The notes beneath the pieces are model-generated. The model made no database searches. It was not told the DNA's origin and saw only the letters and a program-made list of their open reading frames with translations. This document shows positions 41,464 through 50,052 of a stretch of DNA of 64,000 nucleotides, in pieces. The position numbers and the translations under genes were made by a program. The DNA comes from Reyranella sp. (GTDB lineage: Bacteria; Pseudomonadota; Alphaproteobacteria; Reyranellales; Reyranellaceae). The DNA is taken from contig JAIEOV010000018.1 in NCBI GenBank assembly GCA_019750135.1, positions 62,001 to 126,000 on the forward strand, given 5' to 3'. The number at the start of each line of letters is the position of its first letter. Positions within the stretch are counted from its first letter, which is position 1.

Positions 41464-43803
41464 ATGCCCGAGCAATCTTCCTTCCCTTGGAGTGCGACCG
41501 ACAATATCGACCACGAGTCGAAAGATGTACCGAAGTTCGCGCCCTACAATCCGCCTGCCGGCGGGTGGGGCGCCTTGCATGCTACCGCCAAGGCGTTGCG
41601 CGAACAGAGTATCGTAACCAAGGGCGCATCGGCGCTGCTGGCCATGAACCATCCAAAGGGCTTCGATTGTCCGGGTTGCGCCTGGCCGGACGCCCGCCAT
41701 GCCGGTTCCTTCGAGTTTTGCGAGAACGGAGCGAAGGCCGTTTCGTTTGAGCTTACGAAGCGCAGGGTCACACGGGACTTCTTTGCCGCGCACACTGTCA
41801 GCGAACTGAACCAGCAGAGTGACTATTGGCTCGAGGAGCAGGGGCGGCTCACCGAGCCCATGCGCTACGATCCGCAAACGGATCACTATGTACCGGTCAG
41901 CTGGGATGACGCCTTCGGGTTGATTGCCCGCCACCTCACCGCGCTCGACGACCCGGATGAAGCCGAGTTCTACACCTCCGGTCGGACGTCCAACGAAGCT
42001 GCCTTCATGTACCAGCTGTTCGTGCGCCGCTTTGGGACCAACAATTTCCCGGATTGTTCCAACATGTGCCACGAGCCGACCAGCGTCGGCCTGCCGGAGA
42101 GCATCGGCATCGGCAAGGGCACCGTCATTCTCGACGACTTCGCTCAGACCGAGGCAATCTTCATCATCGGACAAAACCCCGGCACCAACAGCCCGCGCAT
42201 GCTGACCGAGCTGCACAGGGCGTCGCGCGCGCACGTTCCGATCGTCGTCTTCAATCCGTTGCGCGAGCGCGCCCTCGAGCGGTTCGCCGCGCCTCAGGAT
42301 CCGCTCGAGATGGCCACGTTCGGCGAGACGAAGATCGCCAGCGAATACTGCCAGGTGCGCATCGGCGGCGACATCGCCGCCCTGAAGGGCGTCATGAAGC
42401 TGGTCCTCGAAGCCCATGACGAAGCCATGCGTCGTCGCGCCGAGCCGGTCCTCGATATCGCCTTCATTGCCGAGCATACCCACGGTTTCGACGCGTTCGC
42501 CGCCGATCTGCGAGCCACAGGGTGGGACGACATTCTGCGCGTCAGCGGACTGCCGTTCGATCAGCTGGAACGCGTGGCCAGGGTCTACATGAAGGCGCGC
42601 TCGGCAATCGTCGTCTACGGCATGGGCATCACCCAGCACAGGCTCGGCACGGAAAACGTGCACCAGATCGTCAACCTGCTGCTGTTGCGCGGAAATCTCG
42701 GCAAGCCCGGAGCCGGCATCTGCCCGGTCCGTGGTCACTCGAATGTCCAGGGCGATCGCACCATGGGCATCGACGAGAAACCCCGGCCGGAGTTCCTCGA
42801 CCGGCTCAAGAACGCGTTCGGTTTCGAGCCGCCGCGCGCCCATGGCCATAACGTCGTGAAGGCCGTCCGCGCGATGATCGAGGGCAAGGCCAAGGTGTTC
42901 ATAGGCCTCGGCGGCAATTTCATCAGAGCAGTACCCGACTCGACCCTTGCCGAAGCGGCCATGCGCAATCTCGGCCTCACGGTCGCGATCAGCACCAAGC
43001 TCAATCGCGGCCACCTCGTCCACGGCGAGGACGCCCTGATCCTTCCCTGCCTCGCGCGCAGTGACATCGATATGCAGGGCAGCGTCGAGCAGGCCGTCAC
43101 CGTCGAGGACAGCATGTCGATGGTTCATGCTTCCTATGGTCTGGTCGAGCCGCCCAGCGCCGATCTTCGATCCGAGGTGGCCATCGTCTGCGGCATGGCG
43201 AAGGCCACACTTCCAGCGAGTGGGATCGACTGGGATGGCTTCGCCGCGGACTACAGCCGCATTCGGCACAAGATCGAGGAAGTGCTTCCGGAGCTGTTCG
43301 CCGACTTCAATCAGCGCATCGAGAAGCCGGGCGGTTTCCATCTATATATTCCGCCGCGCCAACGGATCTGGAACACCAGCACGCGGCGCGCCAACTTCAT
43401 CCTCTTTCCCGGCCTCGACGAAGATCCTCCGATGTCCGATCCCGCGATGCTGCGGTTGGCGACGCTGCGCAGCCACGATCAATACAACTCGACGATCTAC
43501 AGTCTCGACGATCGGTATCGTGGCGTCTTCGGCGGCCGCATGGTGGTGTTCATGAACGAGGCCGACATGCTTGAGCGCGGGATCGCAGAAGGAGATCAGG
43601 TCGCAATTGAGGCGCTGGCGGGCGACGGCAGGCGCCGCATCGTGGCGGGCTTCTGGGTCAAGCCGCACAGCATCGCCAGAGGCTCGATCGGCGCCTACTA
43701 CCCCGAAACCAATCCGCTCCTGCCGCTTGCCTATCACGACCTCAAGAGCGGCACGCCGGCGGCGAAGTCGATCCCGGTCGTGGTTCGCCGCCAGTCGGCC
43801 TGA
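41464..43803 (+). CDS. FdhF/YdeP-family molybdopterin oxidoreductase
   Basis: A 779-residue molybdopterin oxidoreductase of the YdeP group. The start of the enzyme, FDCPGCAWPD (about residues 65-75), holds the Cys pair of this group in place of the full 4Fe-4S motif of formate dehydrogenase. Cofactor-domain blocks are EFYTSGRTSNEAAFMYQLF, HEPTSVGLPESIGIGKGTV, FIIGQNPGTNSPRML and GLGGNFIRAVPDS. It ends with the molydopterin-dinucleotide-binding domain (LRSHDQYNSTIYSLDDRYRG in part). YdeP in E. coli is linked to acid resistance; its electron partners are unknown. ATG 41464 with GAGGAG is the start; GTG 41419 is possible. It precedes cydA by 27 bases, so quinol or terminal oxidation may be coupled. 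Confidence 0.87.
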   Translation: MPEQSSFPWSATDNIDHESKDVPKFAPYNPPAGGWGALHATAKALREQSIVTKGASALLAMNHPKGFDCPGCAWPDARHAGSFEFCENGAKAVSFELTKRRVTRDFFAAHTVSELNQQSDYWLEEQGRLTEPMRYDPQTDHYVPVSWDDAFGLIARHLTALDDPDEAEFYTSGRTSNEAAFMYQLFVRRFGTNNFPDCSNMCHEPTSVGLPESIGIGKGTVILDDFAQTEAIFIIGQNPGTNSPRMLTELHRASRAHVPIVVFNPLRERALERFAAPQDPLEMATFGETKIASEYCQVRIGGDIAALKGVMKLVLEAHDEAMRRRAEPVLDIAFIAEHTHGFDAFAADLRATGWDDILRVSGLPFDQLERVARVYMKARSAIVVYGMGITQHRLGTENVHQIVNLLLLRGNLGKPGAGICPVRGHSNVQGDRTMGIDEKPRPEFLDRLKNAFGFEPPRAHGHNVVKAVRAMIEGKAKVFIGLGGNFIRAVPDSTLAEAAMRNLGLTVAISTKLNRGHLVHGEDALILPCLARSDIDMQGSVEQAVTVEDSMSMVHASYGLVEPPSADLRSEVAIVCGMAKATLPASGIDWDGFAADYSRIRHKIEEVLPELFADFNQRIEKPGGFHLYIPPRQRIWNTSTRRANFILFPGLDEDPPMSDPAMLRLATLRSHDQYNSTIYSLDDRYRGVFGGRMVVFMNEADMLERGIAEGDQVAIEALAGDGRRRIVAGFWVKPHSIARGSIGAYYPETNPLLPLAYHDLKSGTPAAKSIPVVVRRQSA

Positions 43804-43830
43804 GGGCTCCCGGCGACAAGGAGGTGCAGA

Positions 43831-45261
43831 ATGGAACTCAGTGCGCTCCTGCTTTCGAGATTGCAATTCGCCTTCACCGTCTCGTTCCACATCATCTTCC
43901 CGTCGTTCACGATCGGCCTCGCGGTCTGGCTCACGGTTCTGGAGGCTCTGTACCAAGCGACGGGTCGACCGGTGTTTCGCCGCGTCTTCCAGTTCTGGCT
44001 AAAAATCTTCGGCGTCGCTTTCGGCTTGGGCGTGGTGTCCGGCATCGTGCTGGCCTTCCAGTTCGGCACGAACTGGAGCGTGCTGTCGCGCATGTCGGGC
44101 CCCATCCAGGGGCCGTTGCTGGTCTACGAGACCTTCACGGCTTTCGCCCTCGAGGCGAGCTTCTTCGGCGTCCTGGTCTTCGGTCGCGGCCGGGTGCCGC
44201 CCTGGCTGTATCTCTTCTCGACCGCGATGGTGGCGCTGGGAACGACGTTCTCGGCCTTCTGGATCATGGTCAACAACAGCTGGATGCAGGTGCCGGTCGG
44301 ATACGCCTTGGAGAATGGCGCGTTCGTTCCCAAGGACTGGGCGGCGATCATCTTCAGTCCCGTCGTGTGGGTCCGCTTTCCCCACATGCTGCTGGCCTCC
44401 TTCATCACCGGCGCCTTCTGCGTGGCGGCGACCGGCGCCTGGTATTTCCTGCGCAAGGAGTTCGAGGCGGAGGCCCGCGTCATGCTTCGCATGGGGCTTT
44501 TCCTCGCAGCCCTCTTCGTCCCCGCGCAGCTCCTGTTTGGACATCTGACGGGCGACTACGTCCACAAGTACCAGCCGGCCAAGTTCGCCGCGATCGAGGG
44601 TCGATGGGAGACCGAGCAGCCGGCCGGCGAGGTCGTGATCGCATGGCCGAACTCGAAGAAAGAGGCCAACGACTTCGAGATCAAGATCCCGTTTCTGGGC
44701 AGCCTCATCGCCAGCATGAGTTTCGATTCGAAAGAGGTTGGCCTGAAGGATTTCCCGGTCGAGGAGCGTCCGCCGGTCGTGATCCCCTTCTTCTCGTTCC
44801 GGATAATGGTCGGCTGCGGCCTGGCCATGCTGGCACTGGCCTGGCTGGGGCCATACCTGATCTGGAAAGGTCGCCTCGAGCAGAGTCGTTGGATCTTGTG
44901 GCTGATCTTCCTCAGCTTCCCGCTGCCCTTCATTGCCACGCTAACCGGCTGGTTCACGGCTGAGGTCGGCCGGCAGCCTTGGACTGTCTACGGCGTCCTG
45001 CGGACAGCGGATGCCGCCACGCCTTTCCTGACGACCCGCGCCGTGGCGATCTCGCTGGCGCTGTACGTCGTGCTCTACAGTTTCATCTTCCTGTTCGGCG
45101 TCTTCTACATTTATCGCCTGCTGCGAGCGGGGCCTGCGGGAGCGCTTGTCGTTGCTGCCCACGACGCGACGCCCAGCCGGCCCATGTCGGTCGTGCAATC
45201 GTCGTCAGTCGTGAAAGCGTCTCTTGCGACCGGACAAGTGCAGGAAGCCAAGGGAGACTGA
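43831..45261 (+). CDS. cydA: Cytochrome bd ubiquinol oxidase subunit I (CioA-type)
   Basis: A 476-residue inner-membrane subunit that binds haems b558, b595 and d. The N-terminal LLSRLQFAFTVSFHIIFPSF holds the haem His near residue 20. FGVAFGLGVVSGIVLAFQFG and STAMVALGTTFSAFWIMVNN (with NSWMQVPVG) carry further haem and quinol residues. The quinol loop contains QPAKFAAIEGRWET but is short, as in cyanide-insensitive CIO-type oxidases. An AAGGAGGT ribosome-binding site precedes the ATG. It is followed by cydB after 2 bases. The enzyme oxidises quinol without proton pumping and resists low oxygen, peroxide and cyanide-like stress. Confidence 0.93.
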   Translation: MELSALLLSRLQFAFTVSFHIIFPSFTIGLAVWLTVLEALYQATGRPVFRRVFQFWLKIFGVAFGLGVVSGIVLAFQFGTNWSVLSRMSGPIQGPLLVYETFTAFALEASFFGVLVFGRGRVPPWLYLFSTAMVALGTTFSAFWIMVNNSWMQVPVGYALENGAFVPKDWAAIIFSPVVWVRFPHMLLASFITGAFCVAATGAWYFLRKEFEAEARVMLRMGLFLAALFVPAQLLFGHLTGDYVHKYQPAKFAAIEGRWETEQPAGEVVIAWPNSKKEANDFEIKIPFLGSLIASMSFDSKEVGLKDFPVEERPPVVIPFFSFRIMVGCGLAMLALAWLGPYLIWKGRLEQSRWILWLIFLSFPLPFIATLTGWFTAEVGRQPWTVYGVLRTADAATPFLTTRAVAISLALYVVLYSFIFLFGVFYIYRLLRAGPAGALVVAAHDATPSRPMSVVQSSSVVKASLATGQVQEAKGD

Positions 45262-45263
45262 CG

Positions 45264-46250
45264 ATGATCACCTTCTGGGTGGCCGTGCTGGCGGTCAGCA
45301 TCCTGATCTATGTCCTGCTCGACGGCTTCGACCTCGGCGTTGGCATCATCTTCGGGTTCATGCCGAACGAGGCCCGCCGGGTTTCGCTCCTGCAGGCCAT
45401 AGAGCCGCTGTGGGACGGCAACGAGACGTGGCTTGTCGTCACCGGTGTCGTGCTTTGGGGCGCCTTCCCGATCGTCTATGCGACGCTGTTGTCGGCGTTC
45501 TACCTGCCGCTTCTTGCCATGCTTGGCGGGCTGATCCTGCGCGGTGTGGCTTTCGAGTTCCGGGACAAGACCGAGAAATTGCGTTGGGTCTGGGACGGCG
45601 GCTTCGCCCTCGGATCCCTGGTCGCCGCTTTCGTACAAGGTGCTGCGGTCGGTGCGCTTGTCGAAGGCCTGCCGATGTCGAATGGGCAGTATGTGGGTGG
45701 CAATTTCGGCTGGCTCAGCCCATTCGCCCTGCTCTGCGGCATGGGCCTGTGTGTCGGCTACGCACTGCTTGGCGCCGCCTGGCTCGTCTACAAGTGCGAG
45801 GGCGAGCTCAAGAATACCGCCTACCGTCTCATTCGCTTTCTCTCGGCCGGCCTGGTCTTCTTCCTGGTTGTCGTCTTTGTCCTCGCGCTGAACAAGAACC
45901 TCGCGGTCATGGAGCGTTGGATGGCGCGACCGATCCTGTTCCTGTTTCCGATGGCCAGCGTCGTCGCTGCCTTGTTGTTGGGAGCAAGCGTCAAGCAACG
46001 CTGGGACGCAGGTCCCTTCATTGCAGTCGCTGTCATCTTCGCGTCGGCATTCGGGACGCTCGCGGTGTCGTTCTGGCCCTACATGATCCCCTTTGCCATC
46101 ACCATCGGCCAGGCGGCGGCGCCGCACGAGAGCCTGTCTTTCATGTTCTGGGGAGCGGGGCTTTTCGTCTTTCCGCTGATGCTGGTTTACCTCGCGTTCA
46201 ATTATGCGGTCTTTCGCGGCAAGAATCGCCGGTCCGCCGACCATTACTGA
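45264..46250 (+). CDS. cydB: Cytochrome bd ubiquinol oxidase subunit II (CioB-type)
   Basis: A 328-residue membrane protein starting FWVAVLAVSILIYVLLDGFD and LGVGIIFGFMP, then IEPLWDGNETWLVVTG with the conserved WDGNE that contacts haem/quinone-side residues. Repeated helices and LAGVPFEF-like LRGVAFEFRDK follow. The C-terminus SFWPYMIPFAITIGQAAAPH is also typical. It pairs with CydA. No cydX-type small gene is seen after it; the FUSC gene starts 2 bases later instead, so the two units are tightly joined. Confidence 0.93.
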   Translation: MITFWVAVLAVSILIYVLLDGFDLGVGIIFGFMPNEARRVSLLQAIEPLWDGNETWLVVTGVVLWGAFPIVYATLLSAFYLPLLAMLGGLILRGVAFEFRDKTEKLRWVWDGGFALGSLVAAFVQGAAVGALVEGLPMSNGQYVGGNFGWLSPFALLCGMGLCVGYALLGAAWLVYKCEGELKNTAYRLIRFLSAGLVFFLVVVFVLALNKNLAVMERWMARPILFLFPMASVVAALLLGASVKQRWDAGPFIAVAVIFASAFGTLAVSFWPYMIPFAITIGQAAAPHESLSFMFWGAGLFVFPLMLVYLAFNYAVFRGKNRRSADHY

Positions 46251-46252
46251 AC

Positions 46253-48271
46253 ATGGATGTCGCGCGGTCCGACGCAAGCTTATGGTTGCCGGCCGTTCGG
46301 GCTCTGACGCCCAAGATCCTCTTCGGCTTGCGCCTCTGGATCGCGGTCTCTCTCGCGCTCTACGTCGCCTTCTGGCTCGAGCTCGACAATGCCTATTGGG
46401 CCGCCACCTCGGCGGCGATCGTGTGCCAGCCGAGCGTCGGTGCATCGCTGCGCAGGGGAGCGGCCCGCATGGTCGGCACGGTGGTCGGCGCCGCGGCGAT
46501 CGTCGCGCTTACGGCATGCTTCGCGCAGGATCGCGTGGCCTTCCTCCTCGGCATGGCGATTTGGGGCAGTGCTTGCGCCTTCATGGCCAGCCTTCTCAGG
46601 GATTCCGCATCCTATGGGGCTGCTCTTGCCGGTTTCACTGCCGTGATCGTTGCTGGCGATGCACTGGGCGCGACTGGCGGCCCCGGCAGTGACGCCTTCA
46701 TGCTGGTGATCACCCGTGCCAGCGAGATTTGCATCGGCATTGCCAGTGCGACGGTCGTCCTCGCCAGCACGGATCTGGGGAATGCCCGCCGTCGGCTCGC
46801 GTCCGAGCTTGCCGCCCTGGCGGGTGATATCAGCCATCGCTTCGGTAGATCGCTGACGCAGGGCGGCGCAAGCGAGGGCGACACACGACCCACACGACAC
46901 GCCTTGGCGACAAGGATCGTGGCCCTCAGTCCGCTCGTCGATGAAGCCCTCGGAGAGGTCTCCGATCTTCGTCATCGTGTCGCAACCTTGCGCGCGGCAA
47001 CGGAGGGCCTGGTTGCGGCCTTGTCCGGTTGGAGAGCGGCCGCCAACTGCCTGGAGGAACTGCCGCAGGAGGATCGGCGCGAGGCGGAGGCCATCTTCCG
47101 GCTGTATCCGGCACCTCTTCGATTGCCGTTGGCCAACTCGCTCTGGGCCGGACATTCCGACAGCCTGATCGGCATCTGCAGTGGTGCCGCTCGAGCGTTG
47201 GTCGCCCTTCCAGTCCGTACGCCTTCCCTGCGCTTGCTGGCGGATGGTACCGCACAGGCGTTGCGCGGTCTGTCGCAGACGGCATCCGCCCTGACGGCGC
47301 TCGTCGATCCGGCTCGTGCAGTTCCATATCGGCGTCGTCTGCCTTGGTACCGGCCCGATCTTCTGCCGGCCTTCATCGCCGCGCTTCGCGTGCTTATGAC
47401 GATTGTTGCCCTTGAGCTGGTCTGGATCGTCACGGCCTGGCCGAACGGCGCCTGGGCTCTCAGCTTTGCCGCGATCGGTGTCATCCTGTTTTCGCCGCGG
47501 GAAGCGCAAGCCTATTCGGAAGCCCGGGCATTCACCCTCGGTCTCGGCCTTGCCGTCGCACTGGCGGCGATCGTGCGCTTTGCCGTCCTGCCCGGCATGG
47601 AAACGTTCGTCGGCCTTTCACTGGTGATGGGCTGTGTCCTGGTGCCCCTCGGCATTCTGTCGCTTCAGCCGTGGCAGACGTCTGTGTTCAAATCGTTGGC
47701 GATATTCTTTTGTATCCTTCTGGCGCCAGCGAACCAGATGACGTTCGACACCGCCCAGTACTACAATGAGGGACTCGCGGTGGTCGTCGGCATGGGATCC
47801 GCAGCAATAGGCTTCTTGCTGCTCCCGCCTCTATCGCCGGCGGGACGGGTTTCGCGCATCCTCGATGTGACGCTACGGGATTTGCGGCGTCTGGCGGCCG
47901 GCGGCCAGTGCGGCTGCCTTCGCGATTGGGAGAGCCGCCTGTATCGTCTGCTGGCGGATATGCCCGCCGTGGTCGACGCCGAGCGCCTCGCTCGCTTCGT
48001 CGCAATGCTGTCGATGGGCTCAACCATCATCCGGCTTCGGAGGCTGGCGCGCCGGTTCAAGATGGAAACCGAGATCGAGACGGCATTCGCTGCCGTTGCA
48101 GAGGGTAGGAGCGCAACTGCGATGTCGCACCTCGCCGCAATGGAACGCGCGTTGCGCCAGAGTTCGAAAGGCGAGGCTGACGGAATAGCCATCGTGCGCG
48201 CTTGTGGTGCGATCCATGCAGCGTTGCACACGCTTAGCCGGTACGGGAACTACTTCGACGGATTGGAGTAA
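46253..48271 (+). CDS. aaeB: FUSC-family membrane protein, AaeB-like
   Basis: A 672-residue inner-membrane protein with two blocks of membrane helices. The first (about residues 20-165) starts PKILFGLRLWIAVSLALYVA, with the typical WAATSAAIVCQPSVGASLRRG. The second (about 365-520) starts ALRVLMTIVALELVWIVTAW, with cytoplasmic parts between and after. This is the fusaric-acid-resistance/AaeB layout; with AaeA it would pump aromatic acids. Its AaeX/AaeA-like partners are encoded 5 kb upstream, separated by ydeP-cydAB, which is unusual. It starts 2 bases after cydB. Confidence 0.87.
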   Translation: MDVARSDASLWLPAVRALTPKILFGLRLWIAVSLALYVAFWLELDNAYWAATSAAIVCQPSVGASLRRGAARMVGTVVGAAAIVALTACFAQDRVAFLLGMAIWGSACAFMASLLRDSASYGAALAGFTAVIVAGDALGATGGPGSDAFMLVITRASEICIGIASATVVLASTDLGNARRRLASELAALAGDISHRFGRSLTQGGASEGDTRPTRHALATRIVALSPLVDEALGEVSDLRHRVATLRAATEGLVAALSGWRAAANCLEELPQEDRREAEAIFRLYPAPLRLPLANSLWAGHSDSLIGICSGAARALVALPVRTPSLRLLADGTAQALRGLSQTASALTALVDPARAVPYRRRLPWYRPDLLPAFIAALRVLMTIVALELVWIVTAWPNGAWALSFAAIGVILFSPREAQAYSEARAFTLGLGLAVALAAIVRFAVLPGMETFVGLSLVMGCVLVPLGILSLQPWQTSVFKSLAIFFCILLAPANQMTFDTAQYYNEGLAVVVGMGSAAIGFLLLPPLSPAGRVSRILDVTLRDLRRLAAGGQCGCLRDWESRLYRLLADMPAVVDAERLARFVAMLSMGSTIIRLRRLARRFKMETEIETAFAAVAEGRSATAMSHLAAMERALRQSSKGEADGIAIVRACGAIHAALHTLSRYGNYFDGLE

Positions 48272-48432
48272 GTCGCGGTCTTGAAGTGTTCAGAGCGTGA
48301 ACTGCGGGACCGGATCCGATCCGCCACGGTTTTCTCCGCAGCGGAGATTGGAATTGCAATGCGCAATGGCCTCGCTGCGGAAACCCTTGTACGCTCGCAG
48401 CAACTACCGCGTAACCTTCGAGGAAGCTTCCC

Positions 48433-50052
48433 ATGACCGATCGGCTGGTCCCGAGCGACACTCCTGCCGGCGACGAACTGGCAGTGTACCGCGCCAAGGC
48501 GGGCCAGCCGCCGGTGGTGGCGGCACGTCAGCGCGACCGCGGCATCGGGCCTTTCAAGCGCCTGGTGCTGCGCAACGCGACAGTGATCGACGGCACTGGC
48601 GCGCCGCCGATCGGGCCCACCGATATCGTGGTCGAGAACAACCGCATTACGCTCCTGAAGAAGGTCACGGGCAATCTGGCGACCGCGGCCAACCGGCCGG
48701 CGCCCGGTGATCACGAGATCGATTGCCGCGGCAAGTGGGTGACACCGGGCTTCGTCGACTGCCACGCCCATGCCGGCGTCCCCTACCATGCGGCCAATGG
48801 CTGGGTGCCCCCGGTCGACTACGTCTACAAGCTCTGGCTGGCGCACGGCGTAACCACCGTGCGCGAGATGGGCTCGATGAGCGGCCTTGGCTGGACGCTC
48901 GACCAGAAGAAGCGGTCCGCAGAGAACAGCATCGCGGCACCGCGCCTTTTCGCCTATGCCTACTTCCCGGCGGTCAACGACATGCTGAAGGTGCTCCATA
49001 CCCCCGACGAGGGTCGGGCGTGGCTGCGCCGGGTCAAGGATCGCGGCGCCGACGGCATCAAGTTCTTCGGGGCGCCGCCCGCCCTCATGGAAGCCGCGCT
49101 CGACGAATGCGGAAAACTCGGTCTGCGCTCGGGCTGCCATCATGCCCAGATGGCCGTCACCCGCATGAACGCGCTCACGACGGCACGCTGGGGGCTCACC
49201 AGCGCGGAGCATTACTACGGACTGCCCGAATCGCTGTTCGAAGATCGCGTGGTCCAGAACTTCCCGCTCGACTACGACTACAACGACGAATATTTCCGCT
49301 TCTCCGTGTCCGGGCAGATGTTCAAGCAGGGTGCCCTGCCCGGCTCGGCCAAGTGGAACGAGACGCTGGAGCGCTTCCTCGAGCTCGGCTTCACGTTCGT
49401 GCCGACCTTCACGATTTACGACGCCAATCGCGACCTGATGCGCGCGCGCCAAGCCGACTGGCACAAGGACTATGCCTGGAAGTCGCAGTGGGAGTACTTC
49501 CAGCCGCAGCGGGGCGGCCACGGCTCCTATTGGTATCGCTGGTCGACCCAGAACGAGATCGAGTGGAAGGAGAACTATCGCCTGTGGATGGCGTTCATCA
49601 ACGAGTACAAGAACCGCGGCGGCCGCGTCTGCACGGGCAGCGATTCGGGCTTCATCTACCAGCTCTTCGGCTTCGGCTATGTCCGCGAGCTGGAACTCCT
49701 GCAGGAGGCGGGCTTCCATCCGCTCGAAGTCATCCGCTCCGCCACGTCGCAAGGCGCGGCCCTATGTGGCGTGCAGGACGAGTTGGGCACCGTGGAGGCG
49801 GGCAAGCTGGCCGACCTGCTCGTGCATGACTACAATCCGCTGACGGACTTCAAGCTGCTCTACGGCACCGGCGCGATGCGACTCAACGAGGCGACCAACC
49901 GGGTCGAGTGGCATCGCGGCCTCAAATACACGATCAAGGACGGTGTGATCTTCGACACCGCCGAATTGCTCGCCGACGTGCGCGACCTCGTCAAGGAGAC
50001 GTGGGCGGAAGACGTGCCGGCCCGCTTCAGACAGCAAGAGGCGGCCCAGTGA
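48433..50052 (+). CDS. Metal-dependent amidohydrolase
   Basis: A 539-residue amidohydrolase-superfamily enzyme. LVLRNATVIDGTGAPPIGPT and CRGKWVTPGFVDCHAHAG (HxH at about residues 115-117) begin the metal site. Further His residues are in SGCHHAQMAVT and TSAEHYYGLPES, and GRVCTGSDSGFIYQLFGFG carries the conserved Asp. The layout fits the imidazolonepropionase/prolidase-like branch. The extended Tyr- and Trp-rich middle (about 270-390) is not typical and may form a substrate pocket. No signal peptide. Its stop overlaps the start of the COG0523 GTPase gene, suggesting that GTPase supplies or sorts its metal. Confidence 0.83.
   Translation: MTDRLVPSDTPAGDELAVYRAKAGQPPVVAARQRDRGIGPFKRLVLRNATVIDGTGAPPIGPTDIVVENNRITLLKKVTGNLATAANRPAPGDHEIDCRGKWVTPGFVDCHAHAGVPYHAANGWVPPVDYVYKLWLAHGVTTVREMGSMSGLGWTLDQKKRSAENSIAAPRLFAYAYFPAVNDMLKVLHTPDEGRAWLRRVKDRGADGIKFFGAPPALMEAALDECGKLGLRSGCHHAQMAVTRMNALTTARWGLTSAEHYYGLPESLFEDRVVQNFPLDYDYNDEYFRFSVSGQMFKQGALPGSAKWNETLERFLELGFTFVPTFTIYDANRDLMRARQADWHKDYAWKSQWEYFQPQRGGHGSYWYRWSTQNEIEWKENYRLWMAFINEYKNRGGRVCTGSDSGFIYQLFGFGYVRELELLQEAGFHPLEVIRSATSQGAALCGVQDELGTVEAGKLADLLVHDYNPLTDFKLLYGTGAMRLNEATNRVEWHRGLKYTIKDGVIFDTAELLADVRDLVKETWAEDVPARFRQQEAAQ

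Noticed and set aside
40594..43803. One 1069-codon open frame that seems to fuse the HlyD adaptor region with the YdeP-like enzyme
   Set aside because: The first part is an arginine- and glycine-rich shadow of aaeA in another frame; the real enzyme starts at ATG 41464 with GAGGAG upstream.
45224..46252. Plus-strand extension in front of the FUSC protein
   Set aside because: Out-of-frame reading of cydB; the FUSC protein starts at ATG 46253, 2 bases after the cydB stop.
31144..48271. Genomic island with att sites at tRNA-Arg
   Set aside because: No second copy of the tRNA 3' end and no integrase were seen in the window; left as a low-interest hypothesis only.
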